Source: an uncultured Lachnospiraceae bacterium (lineage in GTDB: Bacteria > Bacillota > Clostridia > Lachnospirales > Lachnospiraceae). Taken from it: a stretch of 64,000 bases of DNA. The DNA is taken from assembly GCA_944383545.1 (NCBI GenBank), contig CALWPY010000005.1, forward strand, positions 91,009-155,008, in the 5' to 3' direction. A program made the position numbers and the translations under genes. Of the stretch, positions 50,201 through 57,130 are shown in pieces (within the stretch, counting starts at the first letter, position 1; every line of letters starts with the position of its first letter). The notes beneath the pieces were generated by a model. It was given only the letters and a program-made list of their open reading frames with translations, ran no database searches and was not told the DNA's origin.

Positions 50201-50809
50201 CATTTTAATAAGCTCTGTATTCACAAGAGTCTGTTCAGACAGTCCATGGTCCTGAAGCTCCAGATAATAATTCCCCTCACCGAAAATATCATAATACTCT
50301 AATGCAGCCTTTCTTGCCTCATCAATAAGTCCTTTTCTTATATTTACGGCCACTTCACCCTGTATACATGCGCTGAGTGCAATTATTCCCTCACTGTACT
50401 GCCTCAGCACCTCTTTATCAACTCTCGGCTTATAGTAGAAACCTTCCGTAAAGCCTCTTGAAACTATTTTAGTAAGATTTTTATAGCCTGTGTTATTTTT
50501 AGCCAGAAGTACCAGATGATAATATCTGTCCTCCCCTTTACTTACTTCCCTGTCAAATCTTGAACCGGGAGCAACGTATACCTCACAACCTATAATCGGT
50601 TTGATTCCTGCCGCCTTTGCAGCCTTATAAAAATCTATAACACCATACATTACACCGTGGTCAGTAATGGCAAGTGAATCCATGCCAAGTTCTTTTGCCC
50701 GTGCAACCAGCTCCTTAATTTTAGCAGAGCCGTCCAAAAGGCTGTATTCAGTATGAACATGTAAATGCGTAAAGTTTATTTTTTGTTTTTCTTCCATTCC
50801 TTCATCCAT
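47291..50809 (-). CDS. dnaE: DNA polymerase III alpha subunit, DnaE type
   Basis: A replicative polymerase subunit of 1,172 residues. The PHP domain opens the protein (THLHVHTEYSLLDGSAKI), the palm holds GPGRGSAAGS and the catalytic PDIDVDFCYERR, and the beta-clamp and OB-fold regions follow. Gram-positive bacteria often also have PolC; this DnaE would then start lagging-strand synthesis. The start at 50809 is uncertain, since another ATG is at 50797 and no clean ribosome-binding site is seen; it overlaps the DUF5662 gene by 34 bp. Confidence 0.95.
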   Translation of the reverse strand: MDEGMEEKQKINFTHLHVHTEYSLLDGSAKIKELVARAKELGMDSLAITDHGVMYGVIDFYKAAKAAGIKPIIGCEVYVAPGSRFDREVSKGEDRYYHLVLLAKNNTGYKNLTKIVSRGFTEGFYYKPRVDKEVLRQYSEGIIALSACIQGEVAVNIRKGLIDEARKAALEYYDIFGEGNYYLELQDHGLSEQTLVNTELIKMSKELNIPLVATNDSHYIMAEDADAHDILLCIQTNKKVTDTDRMRYTGGQYYLKSPEEMAALFPYAREALENTKKISEQCEVEIVFGEQKVPKFDVPEGYDAFSYLKELCYKGLYERYENVTDDLKNRLDYELDVINNMGYVDYFLIVWDFIYYAKQNDIAVGPGRGSAAGSIVAYCLKITDIDPIKYNLLFERFLNPERVTMPDIDVDFCYERRQEVIDYVVRKYGKEKVVQIITFGTLAARGCIRDVGRALDIPYNVCDAVAKAIPTEIGMTIDIALQRSSDFRAMYENDEQIKNLVDMSRKLEGLPRHSSMHAAGVVIGRDPIDEYVPLSRGSDNAITTQYNMTTIEELGLLKMDFLGLRTLTVIRDAVNNIERRTGKKLDINKIDYDDSEVYEMISAGKCDGVFQLESAGMKNFMKELKPRNLEDIIAGISLYRPGPMDFIPLYIKGKENPESVKYDHPALEKILSPTYGCIVYQEQVMQIVMELAGYTMGRSDLVRRAMSKKKADVMEKEREYFIYGNEELNVPGCIKRGIDEKTANKIFDEMTDFAKYAFNKSHAAAYAVVAYQTAYLKCHYPLDFMAALMTSVRDNTTKVTAYIQNCRAMGIKLLPPDVNLGYGDFSVSDNAIRYGLSAIKSIGDGVVNAILEDRNENGRFRDLKDFIERVSSKEANKRTIENFIYAGAFDSFGYNRRQMILVYPKIMEEVNREKKSAMTGQMSLFDFMSQEEKQEFTASYPDVSEYTKEELLKYEKEVLGVYVSGHPLDDYQEIMNRFTDAKTTDFAPDEETGKAKLRDRVSCTVGGTIEKVTVKITKNNQTMAFLTVEDLYGTLEVVVFPRDYADNRNKIKENNKVLIKGQTSITEEEGKLLANSIKTFDEIKKGMEDEKSTLWLCFKNEQDYEENRENLITLLKNYPGHTKVYIKLKEDKKMKKVDEVEGVDLTQGVVRALGLEWGQENVAVVERRKDNG

Positions 50810-51327
50810 TTCCTTACATATGAAAAGGTATAATCTTCTCCGTTTTCAGCCAGCATATTGAGCAGAAGCTCAAGCTTCTCCTTACTATAAGGATGAAGTA
50901 AATACTTTGCCCTGCCCTTCATATAATATTCAAGCGGCTGCCTTTGGTTATATTTATCTTTATTGTATATTTTGCATGCAGCCACTCTGTCACAAAACAT
51001 CTCCGCAATATAATTATCGGGCATCTTCATGCCCACAAGCCCTTCTGACTTATCTTTGCTGTAATCTATCCAATATTCCAAATGGTGTTTATTTCTTCCC
51101 TTATGATGAAGCCATGCCGAGGTATAACCCTTTGCCTCTCTTTCGGCATCATTAGGGCTTCTGTTTCCCTGAAAGTACTTGGCTCCCACGGAAAATTCCG
51201 TCCATGAATACTTTGAAAGGTCATGCAAAAGGCCCTGCTTATAAAGCCCCACCTTAAAGCAATGTTTCATAACTGTCCATTTATGTTTATTTATTGTTTT
51301 TAAATGCAGCCACCATTTCATTTTCAT
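50776..51327 (-). CDS. DUF5662-like protein
   Basis: A 183-residue cytoplasmic protein rich in aromatic and basic residues. It contains HKWTVMKHCFKVG, GLLHDLSKYSWTEF and LHHKGRNKHHLEYW. The ordered His-Asp and His-His pairs recall the metal site of HD-type hydrolases, but no catalytic role is established. This matches, from memory, DUF5662. CGGAG lies 8 bp before the ATG. It starts the DUF5662-dnaE-pfkA-methyltransferase run. Confidence 0.75.
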   Translation of the reverse strand: MKMKWWLHLKTINKHKWTVMKHCFKVGLYKQGLLHDLSKYSWTEFSVGAKYFQGNRSPNDAEREAKGYTSAWLHHKGRNKHHLEYWIDYSKDKSEGLVGMKMPDNYIAEMFCDRVAACKIYNKDKYNQRQPLEYYMKGRAKYLLHPYSKEKLELLLNMLAENGEDYTFSYVRKWMKEWKKNKK

Positions 51328-51373
51328 AATTAAGTCTCCGTCTTATAAATATGAGTAAAAACATCTCTTATAA

Positions 51374-51402
51374 ATCATATCACAAACGTCCGCATAAACC
51401 AA
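51374..51402 (-). promoter_or_regulatory. Promoter of the DUF5662-dnaE-pfkA run
   Basis: On the minus strand TTGGTT (51397-51402) and TATGAT (51374-51379) are 17 bp apart, with a TGTG sequence just before the -10 as in extended promoters. Confidence 0.6.
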
Positions 51403-51440
51403 TATTTTTATAAAGCAGAAATTTTTCTTCATGTATGATT

Positions 51441-52433
51441 CTACCATGTTTCACCGGGATATTTCATTCCCCATTCCTTGCGAAGTCCTGTCATTATATC
51501 CATTACATCCCATGTAAAATCAAACTTCATCATATCTGTTTTTCCTGAAAGAATGGCTTCTTCCATATCCCGCATCTCATATAAAAGAGCATTTTCAGTT
51601 TTTCCCTCTGTTATTTCTTCCCTTTCTCCTGTTTCGGCATCAACTATAACCGCCTTATCACCCCTCGGATATTCCATAATTTCAATATATCCCTTTTCGC
51701 AGCTTATCATAGCCCTCTTTGGCTGTTTGGAATGCATGGAAAGCGCCACTGTTGCCATCTGACCGGATTTATTTTTAAGAAGTATGGAAACCTGTTCATC
51801 AGAGCCTGTAGGTGACGGTTTCATCTGACTCAGTATCTCCTCAGGCTTCTCATCCATAAAGCTTCTTGTAAGACTGAGAGCATATACTCCTATGTCTAAA
51901 AGTGCCCCTCCTGCTAAATTCATATTGAAAAACCTGTTACTCATATCGTATTCCTTAAAGCTTCCAAAATTCATAGTAATAATCTGTACCCTTCCGAGCC
52001 TTCCACTCCTTACAATTTCCCAAAGCTTTTTATAAAGCGGCATATGCCATATCGTCATCGCTTCCGCCAGCACCAGTCCTTTATCATCTGCCAGTTTTTT
52101 AAGTTCATCCAGTTCTCTTAAATTCAGTGTAATGGATTTTTCCGCAAATACATGCTTTCCGCTTTCCAGTGCCTTTTTTATAAAATTATAATGTGTATTA
52201 TGGGGAGTTGTAATATAGATTATATCCGTCTCATTATCCGTAAACATTTCCTCTATACTGTTATATACCTTTTTAACATTATACCTTTCCGCAAATAATT
52301 TTGCTTTAGAAAACGTGCGGTTTCCGACAGAATATAGCGATTTTCCCATTGTCTGCAATGCCTGTGCCATCTCGTTTGCAATTACACCCGTACCCAGAAC
52401 AGCCCATTTTAAATCCTTGTTATACATATTCAT
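51441..52433 (-). CDS. Gfo/Idh/MocA-family oxidoreductase
   Basis: A 330-residue NAD(P)-dependent sugar or cyclitol dehydrogenase. The Rossmann motif is WAVLGTGVIANEMAQAL; YITTPHNTHY and the conserved EKSITLN (the EKP-type catalytic motif, here with Ser for Pro) follow; AGGALLDIGVYAL closes the active site. It matches the trans-1,2-dihydrobenzene-1,2-diol dehydrogenase-like group. GGGAGG is about 12 bp before the ATG at 52433. It is a lone gene; the substrate is unknown. Confidence 0.85.
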   Translation of the reverse strand: MNMYNKDLKWAVLGTGVIANEMAQALQTMGKSLYSVGNRTFSKAKLFAERYNVKKVYNSIEEMFTDNETDIIYITTPHNTHYNFIKKALESGKHVFAEKSITLNLRELDELKKLADDKGLVLAEAMTIWHMPLYKKLWEIVRSGRLGRVQIITMNFGSFKEYDMSNRFFNMNLAGGALLDIGVYALSLTRSFMDEKPEEILSQMKPSPTGSDEQVSILLKNKSGQMATVALSMHSKQPKRAMISCEKGYIEIMEYPRGDKAVIVDAETGEREEITEGKTENALLYEMRDMEEAILSGKTDMMKFDFTWDVMDIMTGLRKEWGMKYPGETW

Positions 52434-52944
52434 ACACTTATTAATCCTCCCATAAACAAAAATAAAAACCATATTATGATATATTATCTCTTCCTTTAGG
52501 AATAAATCTCATGTCTGAATTTTACCATAGTTTTTAATATGATACCATAAAAAATGCCAGCTCCTTTAAATAAAGACTTGAACATTTGGTGAAATGAAAC
52601 TAAGTGGAATTTAGTTTTTAATTTAACCAATAGCTTCATATACCTCCCGATGGATAAGGTTTTTTCGTTTTTTTACAGGGACATATTTTTCTGACTGCCT
52701 TTTCTATATATTCCGCCTTCATATTTTGTGCAGTATTGATTTAAACCGCCTCATAAGCTCTTTTGCTTCCTTTTTTTATATGTCTAAAACCTTTACTGTA
52801 CGGAAAAATGATACGTTTCTGGCTTATATATCGTCTACCCTCTTGAGTACCAAAAAAGTTTTCTTTTTTACTTTCATTTATAATATTTCTCTCATTTATA
52901 AATAATTCCAGTTAAACAAATTGTTCATTTCTCTTTCCGGCACC
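52434..52944. other. Intergenic stretch with small, unrecognised open frames
   Basis: No convincing gene in about 510 bp. On the minus strand a 47-codon frame at 52496-52639 starts MKLLVKLKTK three bases after GGAGG and overlaps by ATGA a 28-codon frame (KICPCKKTKKPYPSGG). A further stop-free 56-codon frame without a start codon (ENFFGTQEGRRYISQ) lies near 52740-52910. These may be remnants of a decayed gene or chance. Confidence 0.35.
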
Positions 52945-52968
52945 AAAAAGGACAGCCCTTCGCTGCCT
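52945..52968 (-). terminator. Intrinsic terminator after the adhesin
   Basis: On the minus strand GGCAGC pairs with GCTGTCC (one bulge; arms 52962-52967 and 52950-52956), followed by TTTTT. It is about 20 bp after the stop codon. Confidence 0.75.
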
Positions 52969-52989
52969 CTGATGCCTTAAATTATTTAG

Positions 52990-55900
52990 TTAAACTCTCT
53001 TTCTTCTCTTAATTAAAAATAAAATGGATCCTGACAAGGCGGCAATACCCGATATAATTACAGGAATTACGCTTATGTCATCGCCTGTCTTAGGTGTCGG
53101 GGGAACTGGTACGTCAACTGTTACGGTCTGCCCTGCGTCCTCTATATCCTTATGCTCTGCTATAAGAATCTCCGTTCCGTCCTCTTTTACAAGGTATAAA
53201 TCTTCAAAAACAACGATTGTCTTTCCATGCAGGTCGGACGTGTTAAAGAAATAGCTTACTTCTATGCTTCCTGAGGCTGTCTCTGCAGTAAAGGTTTTTT
53301 CTGACGTTATTTTACTTTCGGATTCAGTAAGTATCTCTTTCCCTGTTTCTCTATCCATAAGGACACCTGTTACCTTATAATTCATTCCGGGAACAAGATT
53401 TTTATATTCCACGGTATCAATAAGCTCGACATCACTGTTATAGGCAAGCTTCTTATCTCCGTCGGAAGCGTCCTTTGCTGTCGTTCCTATCTCAGGGAAA
53501 TATACTGTCTGAGCATCGTCATCGATGTCAGCGTGCGTTGTTATAAGTATATCCTCATAGTATAAATCTTCATAGAAAACGATTGTTTTTCCCTTAAGGT
53601 TTATTCCGCTGAAGGTAAACTCCACGTCTACACTGCCGGAAGATATATCGGCCGTAAAAGTTGCAGAAGATGTTATTACGTGTCCTTCTGCGTCCAAGAT
53701 TTCTTCACCTGTTTCTTTATTTACTGCCTTTCCTTTTACTGTATACTCTTTTCCCGGATACAACCCTTCATAATCAACCGTATCTATTATGGTTATTTTA
53801 GAATCAGCAGAGGAGACATGTGTTTCCGTCTCATTATCGATTGCAGTTGTATGTATCTCCGGGAAGTATATCGTCTGACCCTCATCTTCAATGTCGGCAT
53901 GGGTTGCATAATGCTGTTCTCCGTAATAGAGGTCTTCAAATACAACCGTTGTCTTTCCTGCCAAATTTGAGCCGTTAAATGTAAAAATAACGTCCACCGT
54001 TCCGTTTACCGCTTCCGCAGTAAAGGTCCTTTCGGACGTTACCTTGTTTCCGTCTGCATCAAGGACTTCTTCGCCGGTTTCCTTATCCATAAGGACACCC
54101 GTAAGTTTATATTCCCTGCCGGGAGTAAGACCCGTATAGCTTACCGTATCAATAAGTGTTACTTCGGAATCAGCGGCCGAAATATGCGTTCCCGTTTCTA
54201 AATCCGTTGCTGTTGTTTCTATATTTGGAGCAGGGTAATTATAAATATCTCCCAGGTCAATTTCCTGTTTATCAGAAGACACTGTAATTTTTATCGGCTC
54301 TATAAGACGTCTTCCTTCGTTTGCATCGGTTTCAAGCTCTTCTATTGTATAAGTATCGTACGGAAGTGCTCCAGCTCCTTCAGTCTTTTCACCTTCGCCA
54401 AACCACAGGTCGGACTCGGAAGAGTCAAACACTCCGTCCTCTCCTACGGTAAAGATATGGCTTTCTCCTGTCGTATCAGAGGTTATGGAAAAGCTTATTC
54501 CTGAAAGTGCTTCTCCGCTCTCGTCCACCTTGCGGAGTTTAAAGTCGCCTCGCTGTACCGTGTCGGCAATGGCGAGTGTGCCGGTTATGTAATGGTCTGT
54601 TGTGCCATCATATTGATATATAAAATAATCTCCAGCCTTATTTCTATTCTCATCCGAATATTCTGCTTCTCCAAGATTATAACCCTCCGGAGCTTTTGTT
54701 TCCTGGATGGTGATAGTTCCCAAAGGAATTATTATATTCCCGTCGGAATCATAATAAAAACTGTCGGAGCCGCTAACCAGATATTCATTTGAAAGGTTAC
54801 ATACATACTTACCGTCCACAAGCTTTGTCTCTATAACCCACGTGCGGTCTGCGGTGCTTCTGTCTGCCTCTGCCGGAAGGTTATCCTTTGTGTAATATCC
54901 TGCGTAGTAGTTAATCGTAAACTGCGCCCCCGAAAGGTCTGCCGCTCCTGCAGGTGAAGCCTCTCCCGTTACGGAATCAACCTTTACAAGCTCTATCTGT
55001 ACGGGGTCGCCTTTTGGTACTTCAACGGAGGTAATTACTACATTTGGAGTGTCGGATGAAAGAGTCCTTGTTACCGTTTCTCCATTACTCATATTTTCAT
55101 CTAACTCATATCCCTTTGGTGCTTTTGTTTCCTCAATCATATACATTCCGAAAGGAAGGTCTGTCAGGGTGTTTGTGTTTCCTCTTTCGTCCGTTATAAG
55201 TGTTCCTACAACCTGTCCGGATGAATTTTTAACCGTATATTCAGCTCCGGCAAGTGAATAACACGGGTTTCGGGTTGTTATGGTCGTATTGCTGCTTACC
55301 TTCTTTAAGCTTATTGTACCTGTTTCTTCTGCATTAAGCGTAACTGATGCACTTTTTGACGTTGTTTCTCCCGGTGAAATAATTCCCATGCTCTGGTACG
55401 TGTCTGAAGAAAATATTCTCATTGCATAGAAATCCATTCCGTTTTCATTTTGCACGTATGGAGTAAAGGTATTTATCGTTTCTGACTGTGCCGAAAGATT
55501 TATGCTGCCTGAATTTTCAAGAATGCTCCATGGTATATAAACATAAGCGTCCTGCATAAATGTAACAACGCCTCCGGCGGAAGAGTTATTTATCGGTTTA
55601 TTATTGTTATCAATACTGCTTTTAAGATTACCGTATTCCACTGTTGCTCCCGGTGCGGTAACCGTAAAATAATTTCCTGAAGAATTTACCTCAGGATTGC
55701 AGTACACGGCCGAAAATGAAACCTTAAGTCTTATACACTTTGTTCCGTTATACATTACCGTATCGCTTTCTTTAAATTCATCAGGAACGCTTGTATATAA
55801 TCCGGTTGCCGGATTATATGCTGTTATGTTTAAAACGGTATTCTGTGAATCTGCCTTATATCTAGCAAGCCCTTCCGCACTTCCGTAAACATAAGCGTTT

Positions 55901-56658
55901 TCTGCGGCATCTCTTAAAACGTGTGCGGCTTTACCTGCCTGGGAATCAGTGTCCCATCCGGTCACTGAAGCTTCATTATTTGCTATACCTTTATTATTTC
56001 CGAATATGTGTATGGCAAGTGCCGTGGCAGCTCTCGCTTCTTCCGGTGTAACTTCATAAAAACCTCCGAGGATAAGAAGACCCTTATGTGCTTCCGCTGT
56101 TCCGTCACCGTCCTTATCTATGTAATAAGTTCCGTATGTTCCTCCGTCGGCCGCATTACCGGAGCTTCCTCCAAAACCGAAAAGGGATATTGCCAGAAGT
56201 CCCTGGGTTATTCTGTTTTTCTCATCTTCGGATGTTCCCGGCTGCCAGAGAGCATCCCTTCCCTCCGTATAATCGGCGGATGCAGGCGGACCAGACCTTC
56301 CGGACTGAAGACAGTAGGCTATCGTGTTTTCCTGAACTCCCGTTGTAACATCAGTTCCTGTTACATAGTAAAAGGCATGCGTGTAATCCGTAAAGTAAGG
56401 ACCGGTACCCGATATAAAATCATTGACCTTTGCCGTTCCGTATTTTGTTATTGTGATTTTATTTCCGAGGTTGTTTAAAACCATTATACCTTCATCCGAT
56501 AAAATATTTGTGTCTTCTTCAGCATCGGTCTGTGTTTCCTGTTTTTTGCTAACGAATATAACTTCGGTAGCTTCGACTGTTTTATAATCGGCTATTACTG
56601 TATTTAAGATGCTAATAATCACCAGAAATAAGGCGATTACTTTTTTTAATTTCTTCAC
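52990..56658 (-). CDS. Sortase-anchored adhesin with thioester-like, SpaA and VaFE domains
   Basis: A 1,222-residue surface protein. Order: signal peptide (1-30); a thioester-adhesin-like domain (about 65-430) with Cys116 in AYCLQSG; three SpaA/CnaB domains at about 447-540, 557-660 and 704-790, each ending in an E-T-K-A-P or EEL isopeptide-type motif; three VaFE (T-Q ester bond) repeats starting at 813, 936 and 1058, each TTA-D to GQT/AQT with VVFEDLY or a variant; sortase motif TPKTGD (1188-1193), hydrophobic segment and RRKRR tail. The frame opens 39 codons earlier, but AAGGAGG lies 10 bp before the GTG at 56658, giving a proper signal peptide. It is likely a fibrous host- or mucin-binding protein. 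Confidence 0.93.
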   Translation of the reverse strand: MKKLKKVIALFLVIISILNTVIADYKTVEATEVIFVSKKQETQTDAEEDTNILSDEGIMVLNNLGNKITITKYGTAKVNDFISGTGPYFTDYTHAFYYVTGTDVTTGVQENTIAYCLQSGRSGPPASADYTEGRDALWQPGTSEDEKNRITQGLLAISLFGFGGSSGNAADGGTYGTYYIDKDGDGTAEAHKGLLILGGFYEVTPEEARAATALAIHIFGNNKGIANNEASVTGWDTDSQAGKAAHVLRDAAENAYVYGSAEGLARYKADSQNTVLNITAYNPATGLYTSVPDEFKESDTVMYNGTKCIRLKVSFSAVYCNPEVNSSGNYFTVTAPGATVEYGNLKSSIDNNNKPINNSSAGGVVTFMQDAYVYIPWSILENSGSINLSAQSETINTFTPYVQNENGMDFYAMRIFSSDTYQSMGIISPGETTSKSASVTLNAEETGTISLKKVSSNTTITTRNPCYSLAGAEYTVKNSSGQVVGTLITDERGNTNTLTDLPFGMYMIEETKAPKGYELDENMSNGETVTRTLSSDTPNVVITSVEVPKGDPVQIELVKVDSVTGEASPAGAADLSGAQFTINYYAGYYTKDNLPAEADRSTADRTWVIETKLVDGKYVCNLSNEYLVSGSDSFYYDSDGNIIIPLGTITIQETKAPEGYNLGEAEYSDENRNKAGDYFIYQYDGTTDHYITGTLAIADTVQRGDFKLRKVDESGEALSGISFSITSDTTGESHIFTVGEDGVFDSSESDLWFGEGEKTEGAGALPYDTYTIEELETDANEGRRLIEPIKITVSSDKQEIDLGDIYNYPAPNIETTATDLETGTHISAADSEVTLIDTVSYTGLTPGREYKLTGVLMDKETGEEVLDADGNKVTSERTFTAEAVNGTVDVIFTFNGSNLAGKTTVVFEDLYYGEQHYATHADIEDEGQTIYFPEIHTTAIDNETETHVSSADSKITIIDTVDYEGLYPGKEYTVKGKAVNKETGEEILDAEGHVITSSATFTADISSGSVDVEFTFSGINLKGKTIVFYEDLYYEDILITTHADIDDDAQTVYFPEIGTTAKDASDGDKKLAYNSDVELIDTVEYKNLVPGMNYKVTGVLMDRETGKEILTESESKITSEKTFTAETASGSIEVSYFFNTSDLHGKTIVVFEDLYLVKEDGTEILIAEHKDIEDAGQTVTVDVPVPPTPKTGDDISVIPVIISGIAALSGSILFLIKRRKRV

Positions 56659-56703
56659 TTCTTTAAATCCTCCTTGATTATTAAATATTTTTTCTATATA
56701 TAA

Positions 56704-56761
56704 CGCAGAGAATCTGCGGAATTTTGGGTATAAAAAAAGCAGCATTAAAGCTGTTTTTTTA
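56704..56761 (-). terminator. Hairpins in the adhesin leader, one an intrinsic terminator
   Basis: GCAGC/GCTG arms with long A and T tracts (56732-56743 and 56750-56760) form a strong terminator that works on either strand. A second hairpin, CGCAGA-ttc-TCTGCG, is at 56704-56718. Both lie between any upstream adhesin promoter and its start codon, so they may act as an attenuator. No minus-strand gene directly upstream needs this terminator. Confidence 0.55.
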
Positions 56762-56802
56762 TGTTTTATATTCAATTTATGTTTAAGACTGTTATCTTAT
56801 TA

Positions 56803-56831
56803 TTGACGGATATAGGCAAAATACATACATT
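56803..56831 (+). promoter_or_regulatory. Promoter of the ribbon-helix-helix gene
   Basis: TTGACG (56803-56808) and TACATT (56826-56831) are 17 bp apart, 53 bp before the ATG. Confidence 0.5.
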
Positions 56832-56884
56832 AAATATTAATGACTGCCTTGTCTGTTAATTTTTACTGATTGGAGGTGATATCT

Positions 56885-57061
56885 ATGAAAGAGTTAAAGG
56901 ACAAGATAAGCGTTACTCTTGATTTATCGGTTATTGAAAGACTGCGTCTTCTTTCTGATGAATCGGACAGGTCAATATCAGGCTGTATTAATTTAATCCT
57001 TAAGGATTATTTTAAAAAGCTTGATAACGGTAATGACGAAGCAGGCATAATGAAGTTCTAA
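56885..57061 (+). CDS. Small ribbon-helix-helix (CopG/Arc-like) protein
   Basis: A 58-residue protein with a beta strand (DKISVTLD) followed by two helices (SVIERLRLLSDESDRS and ISGCINLILKDYFKK), the layout of ribbon-helix-helix DNA-binding dimers. It is transcribed opposite to the adhesin and the ChW gene and lies between them. GGAGGTGAT precedes the ATG at 56885; an in-frame TTG 15 bp earlier is inside that site. It may control one or both surface genes, or be the antitoxin-like half of a lost pair. Confidence 0.7.
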   Translation: MKELKDKISVTLDLSVIERLRLLSDESDRSISGCINLILKDYFKKLDNGNDEAGIMKF

Positions 57062-57076
57062 CTTCATGCCTGAAAA

Positions 57077-57130
57077 GGGACTGCCGCTTTACCGGTTTTT
57101 ATCCGCTAAAACGGCAGTTCTCTTTTTATT
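57077..57130. terminator. Bidirectional terminator between the RHH and ChW genes
   Basis: GACTGCCG (57079-57086) pairs with CGGCAGTT (57112-57119). The rightward side is followed by TCTCTTTTTATTATTT and the leftward side by CCCTTTT, so it can end both convergent transcripts. Confidence 0.75.

Noticed and set aside
52990-56775. Adhesin start 39 codons further upstream
   Set aside because: It would bury the signal peptide behind a basic segment and has no ribosome-binding site, unlike the GTG at 56658.
56659-56884. Cyclic-di-GMP riboswitch before the adhesin
   Set aside because: No GEMM-type core motif is seen; only simple hairpins.
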